NCBI RefSeq assembly: GCF_018687935.1
Contig: NZ_CP061308.1
Coordinates: forward strand, 1,110,048-1,174,047
DNA length: 64,000 bases
DNA from: Polynucleobacter sp. JS-JIR-5-A7
GTDB taxonomy: Bacteria > Pseudomonadota > Gammaproteobacteria > Burkholderiales > Burkholderiaceae
Direction of reading: 5' to 3'
Position numbers and translations under genes: made by a program. The notes beneath the pieces are model-generated. The model worked only from the letters and a program-made list of their open reading frames with translations. It did not search any database and was not told the DNA's origin. Of the stretch, positions 40,660 through 48,046 are shown piece by piece (position 1 is the first letter of the stretch; each line of letters opens with the position of its first letter).

Positions 40660-41358
40660 ATGAAAGCAATTAAGCCAGAAATGGAATATCTCAGTACTAG
40701 GCAAAGCGCCAAAGTCCTACAGATCTCTTTAGGAACTGTTCAAAAAATGGTGGAATTAGGCGAATTAATCGCCTGGAAGACCCGTGGCGGCCATCGCCGC
40801 ATTCTCGCTAGCTCACTTGAGCAGCAACTTCAGAGAAGAAAACGGGCTATGCGGCAGAAAACTACCCAAAACTGCATCGCTATGGGTATTTTTAGGAGAA
40901 CTGAGAATAGTGAGGAGTTATTGCAATCCATTCAAGATTGGCACCTCAAAGTCCATATGGAGGTGGCGGTAGATAGTTTAGAAGGCTTAATGAAGGCGGT
41001 TTCCATAGCACCGGATTTAATCTTCCTGGACGCGCTAATCCCGCCAGTTGAGCAAGTTCATTTAATCCATTATCTTAGTAAAAACAAGGACACACAGCGC
41101 ATTCCTATACTAGTAGATGAAGGTTTTATTAAGCTTCACCCTGGCGTAGTTGCCTTAGCGGACGAAAACCACGGAAACAGGTCACCACTCTCAGAATCCA
41201 TTAAAGAAGAGCTTGAAAATGGCTTGATAGACCTAAACCCCCTGATTATTGGCTACCCAGCCACAAATCCTGACCTAGAAGCCTCATTAGCCCAGAGCAG
41301 TCGCCATGAGCTGTTGGAACCGCTCTTTCTGGAGGCTTTAGCTAGGAAATGTGCCTAG
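40660..41358 (+). CDS. Excisionase-type HTH protein with degenerate receiver domain
   Basis: A 232-residue regulator. The N-terminus (8-50) is an excisionase/MerR-like winged HTH: YLSTRQSAKVLQISLGTVQK, then ELIAWKTRGGHRRI. After a basic linker (RKRAMRQK) comes a receiver-like alpha/beta domain: D124 in PDLIFLDALIPP is at the phosphoacceptor position, but the usual N-terminal acidic pair is replaced by IFRRTENSEE and the Thr and Lys of the switch are missing. So it is probably a pseudo-receiver. The target is unknown; the location between sucA and the H-NS gene hints at nothing certain. AAGGGG precedes the ATG, and a terminator follows. Confidence 0.82.
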   Translation: MKAIKPEMEYLSTRQSAKVLQISLGTVQKMVELGELIAWKTRGGHRRILASSLEQQLQRRKRAMRQKTTQNCIAMGIFRRTENSEELLQSIQDWHLKVHMEVAVDSLEGLMKAVSIAPDLIFLDALIPPVEQVHLIHYLSKNKDTQRIPILVDEGFIKLHPGVVALADENHGNRSPLSESIKEELENGLIDLNPLIIGYPATNPDLEASLAQSSRHELLEPLFLEALARKCA

Positions 41359-41372
41359 TAATACAAAAATAC

Positions 41373-41399
41373 AAAAGGCCGCTGAAGCGGCCTTTTTTT
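41373..41399. terminator. Bidirectional terminator between the HTH regulator and the H-NS gene
   Basis: AAAAGGCCGC, loop TGAA, GCGGCCTTTT, followed by more T. Serves the plus-strand regulator and, read in reverse, the minus-strand H-NS gene. Confidence 0.93.
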
Positions 41400-41434
41400 A
41401 ATCATTTCAGTAGCTTACTGACTTACCAAGCCAC

Positions 41435-41719
41435 TTAAATGAGGTAATTACTGCGATCTCTACCCTCAATCCACTTGGGAGCCTTACCGCGTCCTGTCCA
41501 AGTTTCACCGGTAGATGGGTTGCGATACTTAGGGGCCACCTTGCCGCCAGCACTTTTACCACCTGATTTACGACTAAATAGGTCTGAGGCAGTTAGGTGA
41601 TATTGCTCAATAATGAGCTTCGCTTTTGCAATTCCGTCGGCTTTTTCACGGTTAATTGCTTCTTTAATTTGCTTATCTAATTGCTCGCGTTGAGCTAAAA
41701 GTTCTTTATAAGAAGACAT
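41435..41719 (-). CDS. H-NS family nucleoid-associated protein
   Basis: A 94-residue histone-like protein. An N-terminal oligomerisation coiled coil (SSYKELLAQREQLDKQIKEA) leads through a short Ser/Gly/Lys linker to the C-terminal DNA-binding motif YRNPSTGETWTGRGKAPKWI, the H-NS hook that reads AT-rich minor grooves. It is shorter than E. coli H-NS, as usual in betaproteobacteria. The AT-rich 200 bp upstream would be a good self-target, fitting autoregulation. GGAG lies 10 nt before the ATG. Confidence 0.9.
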   Translation of the reverse strand: MSSYKELLAQREQLDKQIKEAINREKADGIAKAKLIIEQYHLTASDLFSRKSGGKSAGGKVAPKYRNPSTGETWTGRGKAPKWIEGRDRSNYLI

Positions 41720-41919
41720 CTATTGATTACTCCAATAATAGGTTATTAGAAATATCTTATTGATAATGTATTTCGTGTCCTTATTATATAGATAAACTTC
41801 TTAATGGAGAAATATAAATGGATTATGAATATAGACCCATATTTATCAAGGGTTTATAGTAATAATAGTTATTAATTAAACACAATCATTATAAATACTA
41901 TTATTAATTATGGTGAATA
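41720..41919. promoter_or_regulatory. AT-rich region upstream of the H-NS gene
   Basis: About 200 nt of very AT-rich sequence with no recognised gene. It has a 9-bp inverted repeat AATAATAGT (41861-41869) / ACTATTATT (41897-41905). On the plus strand it also contains TTGATA, 16 nt, TATTAT (41760-41787), a GGAGA (41806-41810) and a 13-codon open frame (41818-41859) MDYEYRPIFIKGL. It is presumably the H-NS promoter and its own target; the micro-ORF is speculative. Confidence 0.5.
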
Positions 41920-42339
41920 TTACCTTCTCAACATAAAAGTCCCGCTAGCCTTCGCGGTGATCTCTCCAGCCTCATTCAGAGCAACAGCCTCACAGTAGTT
42001 AATAGACTTGCCGGCTTTCAAAAGGCTGCCTTCAACGATGATTTTTCCTAAGCTAGGCCTTAAGAAACTGGTAGTCATGTCAATGGTAATTGCACCTAAC
42101 TCATGATTTGAAGCGGTTCGCGCGGCAGCCCCCATCGCAAAATCCAAAAGAGTCATGATGAGGCCGCCTTGAGCAACATGAAAGCTATTGGTATGTTCTG
42201 GCTTCACGGTATAGCTAATTCGTACTTTGCCTGCTTCTGCATATTCAGGCACTACACCCAAATGATCCAAAAAGGGTATGTCCAAGCCAAAGTAAATTAT
42301 TCTATTGTGATTTTGCGAGCTGGGGTTTGATGGATTCAT
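41920..42339 (-). CDS. PaaI-family hotdog thioesterase
   Basis: Acyl-CoA thioesterase of the hotdog fold (139 aa from the chosen start). HVAQGGLIMTLLDFAMGAAA carries the catalytic acidic residue and helix, followed by TIDMTTSFLRPSLGKIIVEG. The frame runs on to 42420 through the neighbouring tRNA-Pro gene, so that upstream part cannot be real; the ATG at 42339 gives a normal PaaI size, and the ATG at 42351 is an alternative. Neither has a Shine-Dalgarno. The substrate is unknown; phenylacetyl-CoA genes are not nearby. Confidence 0.8.
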   Translation of the reverse strand: MNPSNPSSQNHNRIIYFGLDIPFLDHLGVVPEYAEAGKVRISYTVKPEHTNSFHVAQGGLIMTLLDFAMGAAARTASNHELGAITIDMTTSFLRPSLGKIIVEGSLLKAGKSINYCEAVALNEAGEITAKASGTFMLRR

Positions 42340-42371
42340 ATTGGAATACATTAAAAGACTAAAAAAATAAA

Positions 42372-42448
<77 letters not shown>

Positions 42449-42473
42449 ACGAAAGACAAAATTGTATCAGTAT

Positions 42474-42824
42474 CTATTTAGACAGAATTTGCAGAACGGC
42501 TTGCAATTCATCACGCAAACGGAGTTCTCCGCGCGCTTCTTCAAGGCGATTTCGAGCGCCGCTTATAGTAAAGCCCTCTTCGTACAACAAGGCACGAATT
42601 TTACGAATTAAGACCACTTCATGGTGCTGATAGTAGCGACGATTACCACGACGCTTCTGCGGGCTCAGCTGAGAGAATTCTTGTTCCCAGTAACGTAGAA
42701 CGTGTGAACGCACGCCGCAGAGGTCAGCTACCTCACCAATAGTGAAGTAGCGCTTGGCTGGAATGGGGGGGAGTTGAGAGCTCGGGAGTGCCGAGCTAGC
42801 ATCAAACTCGGTTTTCTCGAGCAT
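42474..42824 (-). CDS. MerR-family transcriptional regulator downstream of ihfA
   Basis: A 116-residue protein with a canonical MerR HTH: YFTIGEVADLCGVRSHVLRY followed by WEQEFSQLSPQKRRGNRRYY. The short C-terminus has a dimerisation helix (RNRLEEARGELRLRDELQAV) but no effector-binding domain. The position as last gene of the pheST-ihfA operon, overlapping the end of ihfA by 23 nt, is conserved in proteobacteria. Its targets are not known. Confidence 0.9.
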   Translation of the reverse strand: MLEKTEFDASSALPSSQLPPIPAKRYFTIGEVADLCGVRSHVLRYWEQEFSQLSPQKRRGNRRYYQHHEVVLIRKIRALLYEEGFTISGARNRLEEARGELRLRDELQAVLQILSK

Positions 42825-43125
42825 GCGACTCCACTACATCTTTAAGCTTTTGACTTGCGTGAAAGGTGACTACACGTCTAGCAGCAATTGGAATCATTTG
42901 ACCTGTCTTTGGATTTCGGCCAGGACGAGCCGATTTATTGCGCAACTGAAAATTACCGAAGCCAGAAATCTTTACTTCAGTACCAGCCTCAAGTGATTTA
43001 CCAATACGATCAAAGAACGCGTCGATCATATCTTTTGCTTCACGTTTGTTTAAGCCCACTTGATCGAAGAGCGCTTCTGAAAGTTCGTTTTTGGTAACGG
43101 TATCGCTGGCAAGTAATTCGTTCAT
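42802..43125 (-). CDS. ihfA: Integration host factor subunit alpha
   Basis: DNA-bending HU-family protein (107 aa) that pairs with IHF-beta. VTKNELSEALFDQVGLNKRE is the helical N-terminus, VKISGFGNFQLRNKSARPGR holds the beta-arm with the conserved proline of the intercalating tip in NPKTGQ, and IPIAARRVVTFHASQKLKD ends the core. Located after pheT and overlapping the merR-like gene; this order is the widely conserved pheST-ihfA one. Confidence 0.96.
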   Translation of the reverse strand: MNELLASDTVTKNELSEALFDQVGLNKREAKDMIDAFFDRIGKSLEAGTEVKISGFGNFQLRNKSARPGRNPKTGQMIPIAARRVVTFHASQKLKDVVESHARENRV

Positions 43126-43185
43126 TGATAGTCTCTTATGTAGCTTTGTATCTTGATATTTCTCTTGATAACTGTAATAGTAAAC

Positions 43186-45642
43186 CTAGCGCAGACGAGC
43201 TGTGCATTTTTTTTCTACTGCACCCAATAATGCAGCCATAACAGCATCAATTTGAGGGTCTTGCAATGTTTCCTGAGGGTTAAGTAAAGTCACTCGAAAT
43301 GCCAAACTCTTTTCATCATCCGCCATACTACTTGAGCCTGCTTTTGGCTTAAATTCATCAAAGAGTTCAATAGAGCGGACAAAATTCTGTTTTGTGGAAG
43401 TCATTGCATCCAATAAGGACTGAGCAGAAACACTTTGCTTCACTACTAGCGCTAAATCTCGTTGCACTGCGGGAAATTTACTCAACTCCTCTGGTACAGG
43501 CAAACCAAGTTCACGTATAGACTCTAAATCTAGTTCAAATAGCACAGGTGCTTGAGGAAGTTCATACGCCTGCTGTAAACCTGGATGTAACTCACCAATC
43601 CAGCCAACTTCAATCGTGTTTTTGCCGATATTAATCAATACTTTTGCACTGCGCCCCGGATGTAAGGCAGGATGTTGGGCTGATTCAGTTACAAAATGCA
43701 ATGGGTCTAAAACACGCTCTAGGTCGCCCTTGACATCGAAAAAATCAACCGCTCTCGTCATGCTCGCCCACTGCTCTGGAACGGATGACCCATAAGCTAA
43801 ACCACCAATTTTCTGGGGCTGATGAAAGCCTGCTACTTTGCCAGAGGCTTCTTGAACCTTGGAATCTCGCTTAAATACACGACCCGTCTCGAACAGGCGC
43901 ACTCGCCCTGCCCCCCGATTTAAATTAGATTTGAGGTTAGACAGTAAACCACCCCAAAGATTGCTTCGCATCACGCCATACTGATTAGCAATGGGATTGA
44001 GAACCTGAATCACATCTTCCTCTTGCGCGCCAGCTAGGCGCTGCTCGCTTTCGAAATCAGTAAAGCCAAAATTGACTGCTTCTTGATAACCTTGCAAAGC
44101 TAAGCGCTGACGTAATAAATGAATGCCACGCTTTGCTTCAGCTTTAGCGCTCATCTTGAGTGAAGCTATCGGTGGCTGATCAGGGATATTTTCAAAGCCG
44201 TACATCCGAGCAACTTCTTCAATCAAATCTTCTTCAATTTCAATATCAAAGCGATAGCTAGGAGGCGTAACTTCAAATACATCCCCTTCTTGCTTAAATT
44301 CAAAACCAAGCCGATGGAATACATCTGCAACTACTTCTTTAGTGAGGGGGATGCCAATCACTTTTTCTGCTCGTGCCAAACGCATTTTGACTGGCTTACG
44401 TTCTGGTACGTTCAGGACTTGATCATCTACAGGGCCAACTTGGCCACCACAGACTTCCAGAATTAAGGATGAGAGATATTCAAGGCAATAGACGGTATTT
44501 TGCGGGTCTACGCCACGTTCAAAACGATGAGCAGCATCAGTGCTGAAATTGAAGCGACGGGCACGCCCTTGAATGGCTGAAGGCAACCAATATGCTGCCT
44601 CTACATAAATGTTTTTGGTGTCATCGCTTACAGCGCAATGATTACCACCCATGATTCCAGCTAAGGCTACTGGACCTTTTTGATCAGCGACCACCCCTGC
44701 TTCTTGTAGCTTACCTGCAGAGTCGGGGCCAACGAGGGTTACTGTTTGACCGTTGAGGAGTTCAAGTGTTTCGCCAGCTTTAGCCCAGCGCACAGTAATG
44801 TCACCTTCTAACTTATCGATATCAAATACGTGTGTAGGTTGACCCATCTCTAACATCACGTAGTTAGAGAGATCAACCAATGCAGAAATACTTCTTTGGC
44901 CGGCACGTGATAAACGCTGCACAATCCAATCAGGTGTTTTAGCCTGAGGATTGACGCCACGAATCACGCGACCAGCAAAACGTCCGCAGAGCTCTTTGCT
45001 CTCTACAGTAACCTTACGCTTGTCAACAATTGATACTGCTGGCGCATTCCATTTAGGCACACAAAGGGGGGCACCAGTAATCGCAGAGACCTCTCTTGCC
45101 ATACCCATTAAGGAGAGGCAATCCGCTTTATTTGGGGTTAACTTAATGACGAAGACTTGATCGTCTAAGTCAAGATACTTGCGAATATCTTCACCAATTG
45201 GTGCATCTGCTGGCAACTCCAAAATACCTTCGTGATCATCGCCAAGACCAAGCTCACGACCTGAGCACAGCATGCCTTGACTCTCTACGCCACGCAGCTT
45301 GCCGACTTTAATCATAAAAGGCTTACCACCTGCTTCTGCTGGAGGTAATTCAGCGCCAACTAAAGCGCATGGAATTTTGATGCCAGCGCGCGCATTCGGC
45401 GCCCCACAAACAATTTGTAACTCTTGGCCCGTACCAGCATCTACCTTACAAACACGTAAACGATCAGCATCGGGATGTTGCTCGGCAGACAAAATCTGCG
45501 CAACCACAATCTTCGTAAATGCAGGCGCTACTGAATGTTGCTCTTCAACCTCTAAACCTGCCATCGTCATAGCATGACCCAAAGCATCGCTATCAAGCGC
45601 TGGATTCACATACTGTCGGAGCCAAGATTCAGAAAATTGCAT
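43186..45642 (-). CDS. pheT: Phenylalanyl-tRNA synthetase beta subunit
   Basis: Large subunit (818 aa) of the alpha2beta2 enzyme. It begins MQFSESWLRQYVNPALDS and has the tRNA-binding OB fold (about 40-150), B3/B4 editing domain, B5 helical domain, catalytic-like core (FNFSTDAAHRFERGVDPQNT) and the C-terminal anticodon-binding domain (LSKFPAVQRDLALVVKQSVS). A full-length protein. It is 23 nt downstream of pheS. Confidence 0.96.
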   Translation of the reverse strand: MQFSESWLRQYVNPALDSDALGHAMTMAGLEVEEQHSVAPAFTKIVVAQILSAEQHPDADRLRVCKVDAGTGQELQIVCGAPNARAGIKIPCALVGAELPPAEAGGKPFMIKVGKLRGVESQGMLCSGRELGLGDDHEGILELPADAPIGEDIRKYLDLDDQVFVIKLTPNKADCLSLMGMAREVSAITGAPLCVPKWNAPAVSIVDKRKVTVESKELCGRFAGRVIRGVNPQAKTPDWIVQRLSRAGQRSISALVDLSNYVMLEMGQPTHVFDIDKLEGDITVRWAKAGETLELLNGQTVTLVGPDSAGKLQEAGVVADQKGPVALAGIMGGNHCAVSDDTKNIYVEAAYWLPSAIQGRARRFNFSTDAAHRFERGVDPQNTVYCLEYLSSLILEVCGGQVGPVDDQVLNVPERKPVKMRLARAEKVIGIPLTKEVVADVFHRLGFEFKQEGDVFEVTPPSYRFDIEIEEDLIEEVARMYGFENIPDQPPIASLKMSAKAEAKRGIHLLRQRLALQGYQEAVNFGFTDFESEQRLAGAQEEDVIQVLNPIANQYGVMRSNLWGGLLSNLKSNLNRGAGRVRLFETGRVFKRDSKVQEASGKVAGFHQPQKIGGLAYGSSVPEQWASMTRAVDFFDVKGDLERVLDPLHFVTESAQHPALHPGRSAKVLINIGKNTIEVGWIGELHPGLQQAYELPQAPVLFELDLESIRELGLPVPEELSKFPAVQRDLALVVKQSVSAQSLLDAMTSTKQNFVRSIELFDEFKPKAGSSSMADDEKSLAFRVTLLNPQETLQDPQIDAVMAALLGAVEKKCTARLR

Positions 45643-45665
45643 ATGTATTTATAGGGATTATTTTT

Positions 45666-46712
45666 TTATGCAGGAAATTGCGCTAAAAAACGTAAATCGT
45701 TTTCAAAGAAGAGGCGTAAGTCATCTATACCGTAACGCAACATAGTTAAACGCTCTAAACCAGAACCAAAGGCAAAGCCGGTGTAACGCTCTGGATCAAT
45801 GCCCATATTGCGCAACACATTCGGATGAACCTGCCCTGCACCAGAAATCTCTAACCAACGGCCGGCAAGCTTGCCACTGCCAAAGGCCATATCAATTTCT
45901 GCAGAAGGCTCCGTGAATGGGAAATACGACGGGCGAAAGCGCACTTGTAATTCGTTTGCTTCAAAGAAGGTTCTCAAGAAGTCGGTATAAACGCCCTTAA
46001 GATCTGCAAATGAAACACTTTCAGCAATCCACAAACCTTCAACCTGATGAAACATGGGTGAGTGGGTTGCATCACTATCCACTCGATAGGTTCTACCAGG
46101 GGCAATCACTTTAATCGGTGGCATCACATCAGCGTTGGCATATTTCTTGACATGCTCACTTGCATAGCGCACTTGAATTGGACTGGTGTGGGTACGCAAT
46201 AGCAAAGGCTTCTCATGAGCATCTTTGCCATCGATATAAAAGGTATCCTGCATTGAACGCGCAGGATGATTTTCTGGGCTATTGAGTGCTGTGAAGTTAA
46301 ACCAATCAGTTTCAATTTCAGGACCATCAGCCACATCAAAACCAATGGAGCGAAAGATCTCCTCAACACGCTCCCAAGTCCGCATGACGGGATGTAAGCT
46401 ACCCACTGTCTGACCGCGCCCTGGTAAGGAGACGTCAATCGATTCAGCAGCTAAACGTTGGAGCAATACGGCATCCGCCAAAGCTTGACGGCGCTCTTGT
46501 AATGCAGTCTCTACTTGAGTTTTGATTTGATTAATTTGGGCGCCAGCACTCTTGCGCTCTTCAGGCGACATTCCACCAAGCGCTTTGAGACGCTCGGTGA
46601 GAACACCTGATTTACCGAGATACTTGGCTTTCGCGTCCTCAAGAGCCGCCGAATCGGCAGCTCCAGAGAAATCACGTTTAGCATCCTCGACAATTTGGTC
46701 GAGAGAAACCAT
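45666..46712 (-). CDS. pheS: Phenylalanyl-tRNA synthetase alpha subunit
   Basis: Class II catalytic subunit (348 aa): N-terminal coiled coil, then motif 2/3 region with DTFYIDGKDAHEKPLLLRTH, ATHSPMFHQVEGLWIAE, and the C-terminal FAFGSGLERLTMLRYGIDDL. Follows rplT by 27 nt and precedes pheT. There is no leader-peptide-type Phe codon run in the short gap, so attenuation as in E. coli is not apparent here. Confidence 0.96.
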   Translation of the reverse strand: MVSLDQIVEDAKRDFSGAADSAALEDAKAKYLGKSGVLTERLKALGGMSPEERKSAGAQINQIKTQVETALQERRQALADAVLLQRLAAESIDVSLPGRGQTVGSLHPVMRTWERVEEIFRSIGFDVADGPEIETDWFNFTALNSPENHPARSMQDTFYIDGKDAHEKPLLLRTHTSPIQVRYASEHVKKYANADVMPPIKVIAPGRTYRVDSDATHSPMFHQVEGLWIAESVSFADLKGVYTDFLRTFFEANELQVRFRPSYFPFTEPSAEIDMAFGSGKLAGRWLEISGAGQVHPNVLRNMGIDPERYTGFAFGSGLERLTMLRYGIDDLRLFFENDLRFLAQFPA

Positions 46713-46739
46713 TGCAGCTTAGTTTTTAGAAACTAAGAA

Positions 46740-47105
46740 TTAAGCTGCAGCGCTTACTACGGATTTGATCCGAGTAACCAAAGCAGCGAAAGCAGCTTTG
46801 TCAGCAATGGCCATATCAGAAAGCACCTTGCGGTCAAGTTCGATCGCAGCCTTCTTCATGCCATTCATGAATACGCTATAGGTCATGTCATGCTCACGTA
46901 CTGCCGCATTGATACGAGCAATCCACAAAGCGCGGAATACACGTTTCTTGTTGCGACGGTCACGATAGGCATATTGACCAGCACGCATAACCGCTTGCTT
47001 AGCAATCCGGAATACGTTTTTACGACGACCGCGGTAACCTGTTGCGGCATCGGTAATTTTCTTATGACGGGCTCTTGCTGTAACCCCACGTTTGACTCTT
47101 GGCAT
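46740..47105 (-). CDS. rplT: 50S ribosomal protein L20
   Basis: Primary 23S rRNA-binding assembly protein (121 aa). The basic N-terminus MPRVKRGVTARARHKKIT and the conserved core YRDRRNKKRVFRALWIARIN are unmistakable. In E. coli L20 represses its own operon by binding the rpmI leader; the same may hold here. Follows rpmI by 25 nt. Confidence 0.97.
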   Translation of the reverse strand: MPRVKRGVTARARHKKITDAATGYRGRRKNVFRIAKQAVMRAGQYAYRDRRNKKRVFRALWIARINAAVREHDMTYSVFMNGMKKAAIELDRKVLSDMAIADKAAFAALVTRIKSVVSAAA

Positions 47106-47130
47106 TGAATTCTCCTAATCTAGTCTGAGG

Positions 47131-47328
47131 TTAAGCGTAAGGAAGCATGGAGCGAATTGACTTAACGTCAGCTTTCGCAACTTCTGTGGAACCACGCAAA
47201 TGACGCTTGTTCTTTGTGGTCTTCTTGGTGAGGATGTGGCGTTTGAAAGCCTGACCTCGTTTGATCGTTCCGCCTGCGCGAACCGTGAAGCGCTTCTTCG
47301 CGCTACTCTTGCTCTTCATCTTGGGCAT
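47131..47328 (-). CDS. rpmI: 50S ribosomal protein L35
   Basis: A 65-residue L35 with start MPKMKSKSSAKKRFTVR, basic core KRGQAFKRHILTKKTTKNKR and C-terminus ADVKSIRSMLPYA. The frame is open further upstream (to 47415), but that part has no similarity to L35; the ATG at 47328 with an AGGGG Shine-Dalgarno is chosen. Preceded by the long leader described next. Confidence 0.96.
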   Translation of the reverse strand: MPKMKSKSSAKKRFTVRAGGTIKRGQAFKRHILTKKTTKNKRHLRGSTEVAKADVKSIRSMLPYA

Positions 47329-47466
47329 AAAGCACCCCTTCTTCTGCTTGTGCAACATAGGTGGTAACCGACGGTTACTCTTCCTGTACCCAGAAGCACT
47401 TCTCACTACCAGCACCTTCAGTAATTACAAAAGTGCCTCGCTACATCAGAACCAGGTAGAACCTAG
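47329..47466 (-). promoter_or_regulatory. Leader region between infC and rpmI
   Basis: A 138-nt gap in an otherwise tight operon. It contains the inverted repeat GTAACCG-A-CGGTTAC (47364-47377). In E. coli the rpmI leader carries a second-codon and L20-repression structure, and a long leader at this position agrees with such control. No matching L20 pseudoknot was worked out. Confidence 0.35.
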
Positions 47467-47991
47467 TTACTTAGCCTTACGAATGGGGGCTAATACCATC
47501 ACCATCTGGCGACCCTCCATTTTTGGAAACTGTTCAACTTGACCAAACTCTTGTAAGTCCAACTTCAAACGTTCCAACATTCTTGCTCCGATTTCTTGGT
47601 GGGCCATTTCACGACCCCGAAAGCGCAGCGTAATCTTTGTTTTATCCCCATCTTCCAAAAAGCGGATTAAATTGCGTAGCTTCACACCGTAGTCACCATC
47701 ATCAGTGCCGGGACGGAATTTAACTTCCTTCACCTGAATCACTTTTTGCTTCAGCTTAGCTTCGTGCATCCGCTTCGCTTCTTGGTACTTGAATTTGCCA
47801 AAGTCCATAATCCGGACTACAGGTGGTACAGCTGTTGGAGCAATTTCAACCAAATCGGTCTCTTTCTCTTCTGCTGCTGCCAAGGCTTCACTCAACTTAA
47901 CTACACCGATGGGCTCTCCATCAATTCCAATCAAACGCACTTCAGGAGCAGTAATTTCCCGGTTAATGCGCTGCAATTTTTCAGTAGCGAT
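47467..47991 (-). CDS. infC: Translation initiation factor IF-3, AUC start codon
   Basis: IF-3 (174 aa): N-terminal domain INREITAPEVRLIGIDGEPI, the linker around RIMDFGKFKYQEAKR, and the C-terminal domain with FRPGTDDGDYGVKLRNLIRF and PKMEGRQMVMVLAP. The start is set at the AUC at 47989-47991, not the TTG 15 nt downstream: it gives the N-terminus MATEKLQRINREITAP, close to the MATDK...RINGEITAPEVRL form I recall from Burkholderia, and AAAGGA lies 9 nt upstream. Rare AUU/AUC starts let IF-3 repress its own translation. Between thrS and rpmI. Confidence 0.9.
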   Translation of the reverse strand: MATEKLQRINREITAPEVRLIGIDGEPIGVVKLSEALAAAEEKETDLVEIAPTAVPPVVRIMDFGKFKYQEAKRMHEAKLKQKVIQVKEVKFRPGTDDGDYGVKLRNLIRFLEDGDKTKITLRFRGREMAHQEIGARMLERLKLDLQEFGQVEQFPKMEGRQMVMVLAPIRKAK

Positions 47992-48046
47992 CTTCTTTAT
48001 TCCTTTAAAAATTCAATAACAAACCGTACAAATATCCACCTGAGCC

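Noticed and set aside
47329..47415. N-terminal extension of rpmI
   Set aside because: L35 starts at MPKMKSKS; the upstream frame is open by chance within the operon leader.
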